From: Peptococcaceae bacterium
GTDB lineage: Bacteria; Bacillota; Desulfitobacteriia; Desulfitobacteriales; Syntrophobotulaceae
DNA: 33,498 nucleotides
Direction: 5' to 3'
Assembly (NCBI GenBank): GCA_012520405.1
Contig: JAAYOJ010000065.1
Coordinates: 1 to 33,498 of the forward strand
Every line of letters starts with the position of its first letter. Positions within the stretch are counted from its first letter, which is position 1. A model generated the notes under the pieces. That model worked only from the letters and a program-made list of their open reading frames with translations. It ran no database searches and had not been told where the DNA came from. The position numbers were made by a program, and so were the translations under genes. Of the stretch, positions 23,613-32,812 are shown piece by piece.

Positions 23613-25198
23613 ATAGTCTGGTTTTTTTGCTGGTAAAAAGCGCTAAGAATAGTTTGCTGGAGCTGCGGCGGAAACCGGCTAAACTAATATTATGGGTATT
23701 TGTGCTGGCCATGATTATCGGTTTAATTGTACTTTCTCTGTTTACACGCCAAAGCGCAGCCGGTTCCCTTGACCTTATCTGGCTCCAGGGCATCCTGTTT
23801 CTCTTCATCCTGCTTTTTGTGGTGATCTCCATTCAAAAGGGACTCATGAGCGGGGACGTTATTTTTGATATGAACGATGTGAATTTACTATTTGTTTCCC
23901 CGGTCAATTCCCGTTTAATCCTGCTATACGGTATTGTACGTATGGCTAAAATGTCTTTCCTGGCGGGTTTTTTTATCCTGTTTCAAAGCAATTCCTTAAG
24001 CCAAGGTTTTGGGGTCGGATTTGATGCAGTACTTTTAGTCCTACTCGGTTTTATGCTGGCTATGTGTATGCTGCAAATCCTGTCACTTCTGATTTACACT
24101 TTAACTAACGGAAAACCACGGCGGAAACTGACGGTCCGAATTATTAGCGTTGCGGTTTTTCTCCCGCTCTTTGTTTACATCGTCGTCCAACTTATTGCAA
24201 CCGGTGATCTTTTTCTGGCCTTGGAAAATACCCTGCGTTCACCCTTGGCAGCTTGGACGCCTGTGGCCGGTTGGGCAGCTGCAGGCACTGTTTCCCTGAT
24301 TGCCGGTGAATTGGGCTCCGGATTCTTGTTCCTCGGGCTGCTTGTACTGTCTGGGGCGCTTTTAATTCTTTATATTGCATTAAGCAATCCCGACTATTAT
24401 GAAGACGTGCTGGTAGCTACGGAAACAGCCTTTGAAAAGAAAAGGGCCATGGCTGAAGGCCAGATCAATACGGAAGCATTATCGACGAAAAAAGTAAAGC
24501 TTGCTAAAACCGGAATAGGCGGAATGGGGGCTAATGTCTTTTTTTATAAACACCTGCGAGAATCGTTTCGGGCTAACCGTTTCGGTTTGTGGGGAATGAC
24601 ATCCCTTTTCACGGTAGTCGGTGCGGCCTTGTTTTCTGTGTTCCTGCGCGGTGGGGAAGGCAAAATTTTCATTCTGCTGCAAACGCTGATGTGGATGCAG
24701 ATTTTTATGATCGGAACAGGGCGCGGCCTAAAAGAGCTTTATTCCCACTATATCTACCTAATTCCAGAAAACTCTTTTCGTAAAATAGTCTGGAGTAACC
24801 TGGAAATCGCTTTTAAAGTTCTGGTGGAGAGCCTGGTAATTTTCGGCATCGCCGGTCTGATCTTGGGAGAATCTATTGGGTCCATTGTAGCAGCCATGCT
24901 GGTTTATAGTTTGTTTTCCTTTTTATTGCTGGGCATCAATTATCTTTCCCTGCGCTGGACAGGCGCTAACATCAGCGCCGGGCTTCTAATTATAATCTAT
25001 ACCATTGCAGTGATCCTAATTATGCTGCCCGGTCTGATTGCAGCCATTGTCCTCGCCATAACCATCGAGAACAACGGCCTATTGATTGGACTAGGGGTGC
25101 TGGCTTTGTGGGAACTGTTGGCTGGGCTGGGCTGCTTCGCGCTGTCCAAGGGCATACTACATCGTGTGGATATGCCCGTGCTTAAAACTGAAAAGTAA
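23609..25198 (+). CDS. ABC exporter permease (putative ABC exporter family)
   Basis: Integral membrane partner of the preceding ATPase, 529 residues, with about 10-12 hydrophobic segments, for example LILWVFVLAMIIGLIVLSLF, LIWLQGILFLFILLFVVISI and FGLWGMTSLFTVVGAALFSVF. The segment GDVIFDMNDVNLLFVSPVNSRLILLYGIVRM is typical of the large Firmicutes putative ABC exporter family. Start ATG 23609 with AGGAGG about 7 bp upstream overlaps the ATPase stop by four bases; the longer frame from 23522 only shadows the ATPase gene. The cargo is unknown; a self-immunity, peptide or lipid exporter role is possible. No neighbouring substrate peptide was seen. Confidence 0.88.
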   Translation: MNSLVFLLVKSAKNSLLELRRKPAKLILWVFVLAMIIGLIVLSLFTRQSAAGSLDLIWLQGILFLFILLFVVISIQKGLMSGDVIFDMNDVNLLFVSPVNSRLILLYGIVRMAKMSFLAGFFILFQSNSLSQGFGVGFDAVLLVLLGFMLAMCMLQILSLLIYTLTNGKPRRKLTVRIISVAVFLPLFVYIVVQLIATGDLFLALENTLRSPLAAWTPVAGWAAAGTVSLIAGELGSGFLFLGLLVLSGALLILYIALSNPDYYEDVLVATETAFEKKRAMAEGQINTEALSTKKVKLAKTGIGGMGANVFFYKHLRESFRANRFGLWGMTSLFTVVGAALFSVFLRGGEGKIFILLQTLMWMQIFMIGTGRGLKELYSHYIYLIPENSFRKIVWSNLEIAFKVLVESLVIFGIAGLILGESIGSIVAAMLVYSLFSFLLLGINYLSLRWTGANISAGLLIIIYTIAVILIMLPGLIAAIVLAITIENNGLLIGLGVLALWELLAGLGCFALSKGILHRVDMPVLKTEK

Positions 25199-25313
25199 GC
25201 CCGGCCAATAGTGGCATTCAGTAACTAAATTTTCCCTTCTCACAGTATTAATAGTTAAATACACTTTGGAGAAATATAAGGGGTGAACCACTAACGAAGG
25301 GAAAACATAAATC

Positions 25314-27737
25314 TTGTTTAAGAAAGCTATTCTTATATTGCTTATTGGGCTGTTCCTGCTCCTTCCAGCCGGTGTTTATTTCCAAACTCCCACAACGCTT
25401 AATGCCACTCCTTTTATGGAGCGCATCGAAGGCAGTACAAATATGGAGACTGTAATATCTATTGTCCAAAGGCTCGGTGGCACGGCAGCCTCAAACATTG
25501 TGATTACCGATGACTGCCAAAATGCCGCGAATTTTGCCGCTTCCGTACTAGCCTTTCACCTGGACGCTCCTATCCTGCCTAAGAGTCAATCCGCAATTCA
25601 ATATGTCCGGCAATACCTGACCAAAGGTGGCACGGTTTGGTTAATAAGCTCTGGCGAAGTTTTCAGCGATGAGTTTGCAGCCAATTTTGCCAAGATCAAA
25701 CGGATCGAGGGCCGGGATCAGTATGAAACAGCGGCTTTAATCGCCGAACAACTTGGTAAAACAAAGACCGTAGTGATCTGTTCCGGTGAAAATATAGCAG
25801 ATGCCTTAAATATTTGCAGCATTGCCTCCCGGGAAAAATGGCCTATTTTATTGACCTTTAAAAACTCCCTGCCACAGGCAACCAAGAATTATTTGTTAAA
25901 ATCCAAACCGCAGAACATTTATATTGTGGGAGGGAAGGGCGCAGTTTCTTATGAGCTGGAAGAGCAAATCCAGAAACTCCTGCCCTCTGCCCACTGCGAG
26001 CGCTTCCAGGGCTATAACTGCTTGGAAACATCCGCTCTGGTCCTGGCCAAGTTTATTCCTGACCCGAAGAATTTATATTTTACTTGCGCAACAGAGTATG
26101 ATCTTGCTTTAGCTGGGAGCGTATTGGCAGCCAAAACCAAGGGCGCTTTAATTTTGTGCAATTCCGCGACCATTGATTTGCCGCCAGCAATCGATAAATA
26201 TATCGCTTCTCTAAAAGAACCCACGTCCATCTATGTCTTGGGAGGACAATTTGCTGTCAGTGATGAGACCGTACTCAGTGCTGGTCAGTTGGAACAGCCC
26301 GCAGTCCAAAAAACTGATTTTGTCAACCTGGCAGAATATATTCCTTCCCTAATTATTGATTTACCTTATGCTACCACCAATAATTTTACCCGCACCCAAC
26401 TTTACTCGGAAAATGTAGCCTATTTACGCAAAGGTACGGCCGACAAATTAAAAAAAGCCGTAGAAGAACTAAACCAGAAGGGCTACCGCGTGAAAATATG
26501 GGACGCTTACCGACCGCCGGCAGTACAATTCAAAATGTGGAATGCCTTTCCCAATGCTAATTTTGTGGCTAATCCTTGGACCGGTTACTCGGATCATGCC
26601 CGTGGTTCAGCAGTAGACCTCACTATTGATAATTTGCCTATGCCCACCGATTTTGACGAATTTTCTTCTCGGGCATATCGAGTTAACCAGAATAAAAATG
26701 CTCAACTGCTAGAAGAGGTTATGGTTAAACACGGTTTTGTTCCTTTAGCCAGCGAATGGTGGCATTTCACGGACAGTGATAACCAAGAGGGTATTTATAA
26801 ACCGGTAGAAAAGGTTAATTTAGCTCCTAAATTAACACTAAGGCCCAATATAGTAGAAAGTATTACTATTAGCATGATCGGTGATGTTATTTTAGGCCAA
26901 GACGAACGTTTTGGTAATTTTGCTGACTATTATCAAAGATATGGTCCGCAATATTTCTTTTCCGGGGTTAAAGACATTCTGGCGAAGGATACCTTAACTA
27001 TCGCAAATTTGGAAGGGGCGCTAACCAAGAGCCAAGAGAAAATTGACAAAAGCAGCCAGGGGAATAGGGCATTTTGGTTTAAGGGAGAACCGGCCTATGC
27101 AGAGATCCTGCAAGCAGGAAGTATTGAAGCGGTTAACCTGGCTAATAATCATAGTCTGGACTATGGAGCAGAGGGTTTGAAGGACACCATAACCAACTTA
27201 AAAAAGGTAGGGATCACTTGTTTTGGCGAGGAACAAACAGCAATCTATGGCAAGGTAGGGCTTATCGGAGCTAATGTCTTAGGTCCGGTAGAACAAGGCA
27301 CGGACATTTCTGTATTAAAAAAGAAGCTAAAAAAACAAATCGAGTATTTACGAGAAAAAGTTCCAATTATTGTTGTCTATTTTCATTGGGGAACCGAGTA
27401 CCAAACCATAGTTGATAAACAACAGAAAGAACTGGCTCATTTTGCTGTCGATCAAGGCGCTAAACTGGTAGTCGGCAGTCATCCTCATGTATTACAGGAA
27501 ATAGAGCAGTATAAAGGCGCAACCATTGTATACTCTCTTGGAAATTTTGTGTTTGGTGGAAATACTCAAGTAGCAGTCAAGGATACCGTAATTTTTCAAC
27601 AAACTTTCCGTTTTTTAAACGATCGTTTGGTTGAAGTGGAGAAAGAAAAACTCATTCCTTGCTCAGTATCCGGCAGCAAGGATTTCAATGATTATAGACC
27701 GGTAAAAATAAATAAAAAACAGCCTCAGGAATTGTAA
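25314..27737 (+). CDS. Exported wall protein: CWB2 repeats + VanX-type D-Ala-D-Ala dipeptidase + CapA-like domain
   Basis: 807 residues, three functional parts. An N-terminal signal peptide (KKAILILLIGLFLLLPAGVYF) is followed by three cell-wall-binding type 2 repeats (about 35-325; ERIEGSTNMETV, RIEGRDQYETAALIAEQL, RFQGYNCLETSALV, ending in IYVLGGQFAVSDE). A VanX-like D-alanyl-D-alanine dipeptidase follows (about 335-510): DAYRP (R400), zinc ligands in SDHARGSAVD (H428, D435) and EWWHF (E481, H484). Then a CapA/PGA_cap metallophosphatase-like domain (about 515-790): MIGDV (D524), ANLEG (N565, E567), ANNHS (N612, H613), HWGTEY, GSHPHV (H723, H725). All catalytic motifs look intact. Acts at the outside of the wall. 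The TTG start at 25314 has a somewhat distant GAAGGGA. Confidence 0.9.
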   Translation: MFKKAILILLIGLFLLLPAGVYFQTPTTLNATPFMERIEGSTNMETVISIVQRLGGTAASNIVITDDCQNAANFAASVLAFHLDAPILPKSQSAIQYVRQYLTKGGTVWLISSGEVFSDEFAANFAKIKRIEGRDQYETAALIAEQLGKTKTVVICSGENIADALNICSIASREKWPILLTFKNSLPQATKNYLLKSKPQNIYIVGGKGAVSYELEEQIQKLLPSAHCERFQGYNCLETSALVLAKFIPDPKNLYFTCATEYDLALAGSVLAAKTKGALILCNSATIDLPPAIDKYIASLKEPTSIYVLGGQFAVSDETVLSAGQLEQPAVQKTDFVNLAEYIPSLIIDLPYATTNNFTRTQLYSENVAYLRKGTADKLKKAVEELNQKGYRVKIWDAYRPPAVQFKMWNAFPNANFVANPWTGYSDHARGSAVDLTIDNLPMPTDFDEFSSRAYRVNQNKNAQLLEEVMVKHGFVPLASEWWHFTDSDNQEGIYKPVEKVNLAPKLTLRPNIVESITISMIGDVILGQDERFGNFADYYQRYGPQYFFSGVKDILAKDTLTIANLEGALTKSQEKIDKSSQGNRAFWFKGEPAYAEILQAGSIEAVNLANNHSLDYGAEGLKDTITNLKKVGITCFGEEQTAIYGKVGLIGANVLGPVEQGTDISVLKKKLKKQIEYLREKVPIIVVYFHWGTEYQTIVDKQQKELAHFAVDQGAKLVVGSHPHVLQEIEQYKGATIVYSLGNFVFGGNTQVAVKDTVIFQQTFRFLNDRLVEVEKEKLIPCSVSGSKDFNDYRPVKINKKQPQEL

Positions 27738-27750
27738 ATTACCTAAGGCT
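27706..27750 (-). terminator. Rho-independent terminator of the symporter gene
   Basis: On the minus strand AGCCTTAGG (27750-27742) pairs with CCTGAGGCT (27729-27721, one mismatch), followed by a T-run (A-rich on plus at 27706-27719). It lies inside the 3' end of the convergent CWB2-VanX-CapA gene. Confidence 0.75.
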
Positions 27751-27776
27751 ATCATTCTTCTTAAATTTCAATAATG

Positions 27777-29156
27777 TTATAATAAATTAAACTTCTCAAT
27801 ATAGCCGAAAATGAAAACTATCAGAATTATTACCGGCAGAATATAAGTAATATAGAATCTTGTTTTAGTCGGAACCTTAATTCCTTTTCCGGTATTAGCT
27901 TCCTTAATGAAATTATCCCAGCCCCAGCCATAGCGACTAACGCAGAAAAAGACATAAACTAAAGATCCAAGAAGGAGAATGTTATTGCTGACAATAAAGT
28001 CTTCCAAATCCAGAATAACCGTACCTTCGCCCAGCGGAGCAAAGCCACTCCAAACATTAAAGCCTAAGGCACAGGGAAGGGATAAGATAATAACTGCAAA
28101 TAGGTTGATAATTACAGATTTTTTCCTGGTCCACCCTAAAAGGTCAATTCCAAAAGATATAATATTTTCAAAGACGGCAATCACTGTCGATAAAGCAGCA
28201 AAGACCATAAATACAAAGAAAGCTATACCCCATAATTGACCGCCGGGCATATGATTAAAAATATTTGGCAAAGTCAGAAAAACAAGGGATGGTCCACTTC
28301 CGGGATTAACACCAAAAGCAAAACAGGCCGGGAAAATAATCAAACCTGCGGTAATGGCAACAAAGGTGTCTAAAATCGTAATATTGATACCTTCGCCCAT
28401 TAAACTTCTTTCCTTAGAAAAGTAGCTGCCGAAGATGGCCATGCTACCCATTCCAATACTGAGAGTGAAAAAGGCCTGTCCCATGGCCGCGTAAATTATG
28501 GTCCAAAGCCCGTGCTCGGCAATACTGTCAATATTGGGTTTCAGATAAAAACCAAGCCCTTCCAGTGCTCCGGGTAGAGTTAAAGACCTAATGGCCAGAA
28601 CAATCATAATAACAAAAAGACAAGACATCATGGCTTTGGTGATTCTTTCAACCCCGTTTCTTAAGCCCATGGAGCAAACTGCAAAGCCTAAGATACACAC
28701 AATAACCATAAAAAGAATACATAAGGTTGGGCTGGAAACAAGACCGCCAAATACTCCTTCAACTCCCTCCGGTGTCTTGCCAACAAAGTCTCCCCGCAGC
28801 ATAAAGAAGAGATAGGCGACCATCCAGCCGGCAATCGTCGTATAAAACATCATTAATAAATAATTGCCGGCCATGGCAAACCATTTAAAGTTGTGCCATT
28901 TGCTGCCTGGGGGCTCCAAAACATCAAATGATGTGGCCACGCTTTGTTTGCTGGCCCGCCCCACGGAAAACTCCATAGTCATAATCGGTAAGCCCAGGAT
29001 TATGAGGAACAAAATATAAATAAGTACAAAAAGGCCGCCGCCGTATTGTCCCGTAATATATGGGAAACGCCATACATTACCAAGGCCGATGGCACAGCCC
29101 GCCGAGATGAGAATAAAACCCAATCTCGAAGAAAATAGTTCTCTTGGTTTTTGCAT
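27777..29156 (-). CDS. Sodium:neurotransmitter symporter (NSS/SNF) family amino-acid transporter
   Basis: 459-residue inner-membrane transporter, expected to import an amino acid with Na+. The N-terminal signature (SRLGFILISAGCAIGLGNVWRFPYITGQYGGG) includes the unwound TM1 substrate/Na+ region (GLGNVWRFP). Another signature is EFSVGRAS. About 11-12 hydrophobic helices are visible, the usual bacterial NSS form (Tyt1/MhsT-like). Start ATG 29156 with AAGGAGG seven bases upstream. A good promoter and a cre-like site precede it, and a terminator follows inside the convergent gene. Substrate not readable from sequence; aromatic or branched-chain amino acids are typical of relatives. Confidence 0.93.
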   Translation of the reverse strand: MQKPRELFSSRLGFILISAGCAIGLGNVWRFPYITGQYGGGLFVLIYILFLIILGLPIMTMEFSVGRASKQSVATSFDVLEPPGSKWHNFKWFAMAGNYLLMMFYTTIAGWMVAYLFFMLRGDFVGKTPEGVEGVFGGLVSSPTLCILFMVIVCILGFAVCSMGLRNGVERITKAMMSCLFVIMIVLAIRSLTLPGALEGLGFYLKPNIDSIAEHGLWTIIYAAMGQAFFTLSIGMGSMAIFGSYFSKERSLMGEGINITILDTFVAITAGLIIFPACFAFGVNPGSGPSLVFLTLPNIFNHMPGGQLWGIAFFVFMVFAALSTVIAVFENIISFGIDLLGWTRKKSVIINLFAVIILSLPCALGFNVWSGFAPLGEGTVILDLEDFIVSNNILLLGSLVYVFFCVSRYGWGWDNFIKEANTGKGIKVPTKTRFYITYILPVIILIVFIFGYIEKFNLL

Positions 29157-29178
29157 ATAATACCTCCTTGTAAAAAAT

Positions 29179-29192
29179 TGAAAACGTTATAA
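29179..29192 (-). promoter_or_regulatory. cre-like site (possible CcpA operator)
   Basis: On the plus strand TGAAAACGTTATAA agrees with the catabolite-responsive element TGWAANCGNTNWCA at 13 of 14 positions. It sits between the symporter -10 box and its ribosome binding site, a usual roadblock position. Known consensus; binding inferred. Confidence 0.4.
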
Positions 29193-29198
29193 GCTAAT

Positions 29199-29226
29199 AC
29201 TGTATTATAAAAGTATTATTTGTCAA
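29199..29226 (-). promoter_or_regulatory. Promoter of the symporter gene
   Basis: Minus strand: TTGACA (29226-29221), 16-bp spacer, TACAGT (29204-29199). It gives a leader of about 35 nt to the ATG at 29156. Confidence 0.6.
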
Positions 29227-29332
29227 TAGTCAGTTTTTTTAGATCAACATCGTTTATATTTACTAAAGACATTTTCAACATTATAATTCAATGTTAATAT
29301 TTTACTAATATGCTTTAAGTTGAGGGAAAGAT

Positions 29333-30103
29333 ATGTGCCTAATACTTTTCGCTTACGATTGCCATCCCAACTATTACTTGGTAGTTGCTGCCAATAGAGA
29401 TGAGTTTTATAATCGGCCTACATTACCCGCCGCCTTTTGGCCTGAATCCCCAAACCTATTAGCCGGCAAGGATTTACAAATGGGAGGAACATGGATGGGG
29501 ATAACCACTACAGGCCGTTTTGCAGCCATAACTAATTATAGAGAAAAGGGCACTCACCCCCGGACTCTTTCCCGGGGACTATTGGTCAGAGAATATCTTT
29601 GCGGTTCTGAGTCCCCAACAAACTATATAAATACCTTGAATGACAGGGGAACCGAATTTAACGGTTTTAATTTATTGCTGGGCGATACACAGGGCCTTTA
29701 CTATTATTCTAATCGAGAAAAAATATTGCACAGGGTCGAAAAAGGGTATCACGGTTTAAGTAATAGCTTGCTGGATGTGCCATGGCCAAAGGTGAGTAAG
29801 GGGACTAAAGCACTTGCTGATTGTTTAACTTCCGAGGAGTTAATTAAAGAACGCCTATTTGAAATATTAGCTGATAGAGAGCGTCCAGCAGATCATGAAC
29901 TGCCTCAAACCGGTGTAAGTATGGAATGGGAACGCACTCTATCCCCGGCTTTCATTGTCAGTCCGGATTACGGTACGCGGTGCAGTACGGTACTGCTCAT
30001 AGATCGCTGCGGTCATGTCCGCTTTTGGGAGCGAAGCTTTTCGCCGGGAAAACCGGAGCAATTCCATGAGCTTACTTATGAGTTTGATATCAGCCGGAAC
30101 TAA
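29333..30103 (+). CDS. NRDE family (TANGO2-like) protein
   Basis: 256-residue cytoplasmic protein of the NRDE/TANGO2 family, an Ntn-hydrolase-like fold of uncertain function (heme or thioester handling has been proposed for TANGO2). The N-terminus MCLILFAYDCHPNYYLVVAANRDEFYNRPT carries the conserved Cys2 (candidate N-terminal nucleophile) and the naming motif NRDE. GTWMGITTTGRFAAITNYRE and NGFNLLLGD are family-like, and the C-terminus has YGTRCSTVLLID. The length is normal. ATG 29333 has GAGGGAAAG just upstream. The polyferredoxin gene begins 32 bp downstream on the same strand, so they may be cotranscribed. Confidence 0.9.
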   Translation: MCLILFAYDCHPNYYLVVAANRDEFYNRPTLPAAFWPESPNLLAGKDLQMGGTWMGITTTGRFAAITNYREKGTHPRTLSRGLLVREYLCGSESPTNYINTLNDRGTEFNGFNLLLGDTQGLYYYSNREKILHRVEKGYHGLSNSLLDVPWPKVSKGTKALADCLTSEELIKERLFEILADRERPADHELPQTGVSMEWERTLSPAFIVSPDYGTRCSTVLLIDRCGHVRFWERSFSPGKPEQFHELTYEFDISRN

Positions 30104-30135
30104 ATAATGAAAATGGCTGACAGAGGAGCAGGAAA

Positions 30136-31071
30136 ATGAATACTAAAGGGAATAAGTGGGATCTTTCATGGGAAAATTTTCGTTTACCTTTTCTATTCTT
30201 GGGGATTTTCTGGGGACTAGCAATATTATTAAGCATAACAGCGGATACTGTTTTCTATTTGTTTAATTTCGGTTATATTGGCACTTCAATAGCAGTCGGT
30301 ATTTTTCTAATCCAAGCTTTACCTAAAGAGCATAAAGCCTGGGGAAGGAGAACCTCCCAAATTTTGGTGGGGTGTTATATGCTATTTTTTCTCGGCTTGT
30401 TCGGCAAGGAAAACATGCAGATCGAAGGTTTTTTCATGTTGCTCTTGTCAGGGGTATTTGCTGCTGCCACCATGCATTATGTTATTGCCAAAATTTTTGG
30501 CCCGCTGGTTTTTGGGCGAGCCTGGTGCAGTTATACCTGCTGGACAGCTATGGTACTCGATTTACTGCCGCATAAAAGACCTAAGAATAAGAGGATCAAA
30601 GGTCTTGGCCTAATTCGCTACGTTTATTTTTTTCTTTCTTTAGGGTTAGTCCTGTTTATTTGGTATGTCCTGAAAAATCCTGTAGAACCCCAATCAACAG
30701 GGGAGCTTTATTGGCTAATCGCCGGGAATATCTTATATTATGTATTGGGAATTATACTGGCCTTAAAGCTCAAAGATAACAGAGCTTTTTGCAAATACAT
30801 CTGTCCTATTCCGGTATTGCAAAAGGTCACCTCAAGGTTTTCTCTGCTTAAGATCAAGATTGATCCAAGCAAGTGTATAGACTGCGGAAAGTGTGAAAAG
30901 GTCTGTCCGATGGATGTTAACTTATTGGCTTATAAGAATCAAAATCAACGTATTTTAGCCACGGAGTGCATCTGGTGCAGTACTTGTGCCTATGAATGTC
31001 CTGAAAATGCTATCGCTTCAAGCTTTGGATTTGATGTGGGCCTCAAAGACAAATTATATTTTCGGTCATAA
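30136..31071 (+). CDS. NapH-like membrane polyferredoxin (4Fe-4S binding)
   Basis: 311 residues: N-terminal membrane part with about five helices (LFLGIFWGLAILLSI, IGTSIAVGIFLIQAL, ILVGCYMLFFLGLFG, and others), two NapH/NosR-type Cys motifs facing the membrane (WCSYTC and CKYICPIP), then two classic 4Fe-4S clusters, C247-x2-C250-x2-C253-x3-C257 and C278-x2-C281-x2-C284-x3-C288. Such proteins pass electrons from membrane quinols to or from a partner oxidoreductase; no partner is adjacent here. ATG 30136 with GGAGCAGGA upstream. Cytoplasmic membrane; functional link to the NRDE gene is unclear. Confidence 0.88.
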   Translation: MNTKGNKWDLSWENFRLPFLFLGIFWGLAILLSITADTVFYLFNFGYIGTSIAVGIFLIQALPKEHKAWGRRTSQILVGCYMLFFLGLFGKENMQIEGFFMLLLSGVFAAATMHYVIAKIFGPLVFGRAWCSYTCWTAMVLDLLPHKRPKNKRIKGLGLIRYVYFFLSLGLVLFIWYVLKNPVEPQSTGELYWLIAGNILYYVLGIILALKLKDNRAFCKYICPIPVLQKVTSRFSLLKIKIDPSKCIDCGKCEKVCPMDVNLLAYKNQNQRILATECIWCSTCAYECPENAIASSFGFDVGLKDKLYFRS

Positions 31072-31223
31072 CTAATATATAATAATCAATACTTTGATTT
31101 AAAATCATGCATAACTAATAATACAATCACCATACTCTAGTTTAGGGAAATTAGGTTTATAACTTATTATTATTTAAATAGTAGGTTAAAAACTTAATAA
31201 TATTAATAAACCAGGAGGAAAGT

Positions 31224-32216
31224 ATGAATAAAAAACGTTGGATTGCGATAGCCATAGCTGTTGTGTTGCTGATCGTTTATATTCGTGTCGATGTATTAGC
31301 AAGCAATAAAAAAGCAGCCGGTGGCCTATTGGAGAACCCACTGAACCCGTTAACCTCGCAGCCGGCATATACAACCCAAACCCATAGAGCCGGAAGCGGT
31401 CAAACCATTGCTATTTTAAAAGTAAACGGAACAATCCTGGACATAGGTGATACACTCGCCTACGGTACCAATAGCTATAATCATCGGATCTTTTTAAAAC
31501 AAGTTGAAGACGCTTTTCAAAACCCGGAGGTTAAGGCTATTATTCTCGAGGTAAATTCACCGGGCGGTGGCGTCTATGAAAGTGAAGAGATCTACCAGAA
31601 AATAAAATCCCTTAAGGCAAACTATCCAAAGCCGCTGGTTGTTTCAATGGGGAAAATGGCTGCCTCAGGCGGGTACTATATTTCCATGCCGGCAGATAAG
31701 ATTATTGCTAATCGCTATACCATGACCGGCTCAATCGGCGTCATCCTGGCGACCTATAACTTCAGTGAATTGGCCGGAAAACTAGGCATCGAAGAAGTAG
31801 TCTTCAAAAGCGGAAAAAATAAAGATATTTTAAATCCTATGCGCGACATAAGGCCGGAAGAAAAGCAAATCATGCAAAGCATAATTGACGAATACTACGG
31901 CTATTTTGTTGATATCGTAGCTGAGGGGCGAAAGCTGGATCGCCCAACGGTAATCGAGATAGCTGACGGCAGGATCTATACTGCAACCCAGGCTAAAGAG
32001 CTGAAACTAATAGACGATATTGGCGATCTAAACAGTGCCATCAATGCGGCGGCGGAAATAATCAAAGAAACAAATCCTAACGTTATAGAGTATAAATATC
32101 AAAACCCATTCAATATTCGACGTTTGTTCTCTCTCATCTCGCCCTTGGACCTGGCACAGGTCAAAGAGGAACTACAGAATAGTGCAGTACCGACCGCCAT
32201 GTATCTGTACCGCTGA
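31224..32216 (+). CDS. sppA: Signal peptide peptidase SppA (short form)
   Basis: Membrane-bound S49 protease that degrades cleaved signal peptides; 330 residues, the length of the Gram-positive single-domain form. One N-terminal membrane helix (WIAIAIAVVLLIVYI), then the ClpP-fold domain with LEVNSPGGGVYESEEI, the nucleophile Ser148 in MAASGGYYIS, and the general base Lys200 in SGKNKDI, a separation of 52 residues as in the Bacillus enzyme. The ATG at 31224 has AGGAGG 5-6 bp upstream. The RDD gene follows 13-16 bp downstream. No defects seen. Confidence 0.94.
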   Translation: MNKKRWIAIAIAVVLLIVYIRVDVLASNKKAAGGLLENPLNPLTSQPAYTTQTHRAGSGQTIAILKVNGTILDIGDTLAYGTNSYNHRIFLKQVEDAFQNPEVKAIILEVNSPGGGVYESEEIYQKIKSLKANYPKPLVVSMGKMAASGGYYISMPADKIIANRYTMTGSIGVILATYNFSELAGKLGIEEVVFKSGKNKDILNPMRDIRPEEKQIMQSIIDEYYGYFVDIVAEGRKLDRPTVIEIADGRIYTATQAKELKLIDDIGDLNSAINAAAEIIKETNPNVIEYKYQNPFNIRRLFSLISPLDLAQVKEELQNSAVPTAMYLYR

Positions 32217-32232
32217 AGGATGGTGAATTATG

Positions 32233-32706
32233 ATGAAAATTTTAAGGGCAGCGGGCTTTTGGACCCGATTTGTAGCTTTTTTGCTCGATCTGCTTATAAT
32301 TGGGATGAGCAGTCGGATATTCATTCACTTAGTATGGCCCTCCGGACTTGATACCACTGCGCTCAAATCATTTATATTGGTCAATGCTCTTTTTCCGGGT
32401 ATATGGGGCTCCTTGTATTTTGTGCTTATGACAAAATATTGGGGGCAAACTTTAGGAAAAATGATTATGGGGATCCGCGTAGTAAGCAAAGACGGGAGTC
32501 CATTAAACTGGACCACCGCGATTCTAAGAGAAGTCGTGGGACGAATTCTGGCGCAGCTATTAGGCAGTTATTTGGGATATCTAGTCTGTGCCTTCCATCC
32601 TCGAAAGCAAGGATTAACGGATATCATCGGTGATACTTATGTGGTATACACAAAGGGCGAAAAGGGTAAAGCAATTGAGATCCCGGCACAATCAGTAATT
32701 AGCTAA
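32233..32706 (+). CDS. RDD family membrane protein
   Basis: 157-residue inner-membrane protein with about three helices. The RDD signature is visible: FWTRFVAFLLDLLIIG (R and D in helix 1), then WGQTLGKMIMGIRVVSKDG and REVVGRI. Function of the family is largely unknown, with Na+/H+ antiport reported for some members. ATG 32233 is taken because GGTGA at 32222-32226 is well spaced from it; ATG 32230 is adjacent and in frame. It lies directly behind sppA, so it is probably in the same operon, and is followed by a terminator. Confidence 0.88.
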   Translation: MKILRAAGFWTRFVAFLLDLLIIGMSSRIFIHLVWPSGLDTTALKSFILVNALFPGIWGSLYFVLMTKYWGQTLGKMIMGIRVVSKDGSPLNWTTAILREVVGRILAQLLGSYLGYLVCAFHPRKQGLTDIIGDTYVVYTKGEKGKAIEIPAQSVIS

Positions 32707-32736
32707 ATATCAATTCTATAAACCTAAATCCACTTG

Positions 32737-32781
32737 CCTTATTCTGGTATTTATTAATATTATAGAATAAGGTTGCTTTTT
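32737..32781 (+). terminator. Rho-independent terminator after the sppA-RDD operon
   Basis: CCTTATTCT (32737-32745) pairs exactly with AGAATAAGG (32764-32772), followed after TTGC by six T. Confidence 0.75.
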
Positions 32782-32783
32782 TA

Positions 32784-32812
32784 TTGACTCATTGTATTGT
32801 TTGTATTATTAT
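32784..32812 (+). promoter_or_regulatory. Promoter of the GntR regulator gene
   Basis: TTGACT (32784-32789), 17-bp spacer, TATTAT (32807-32812). About 40 bp before the ATG at 32852. Confidence 0.65.
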
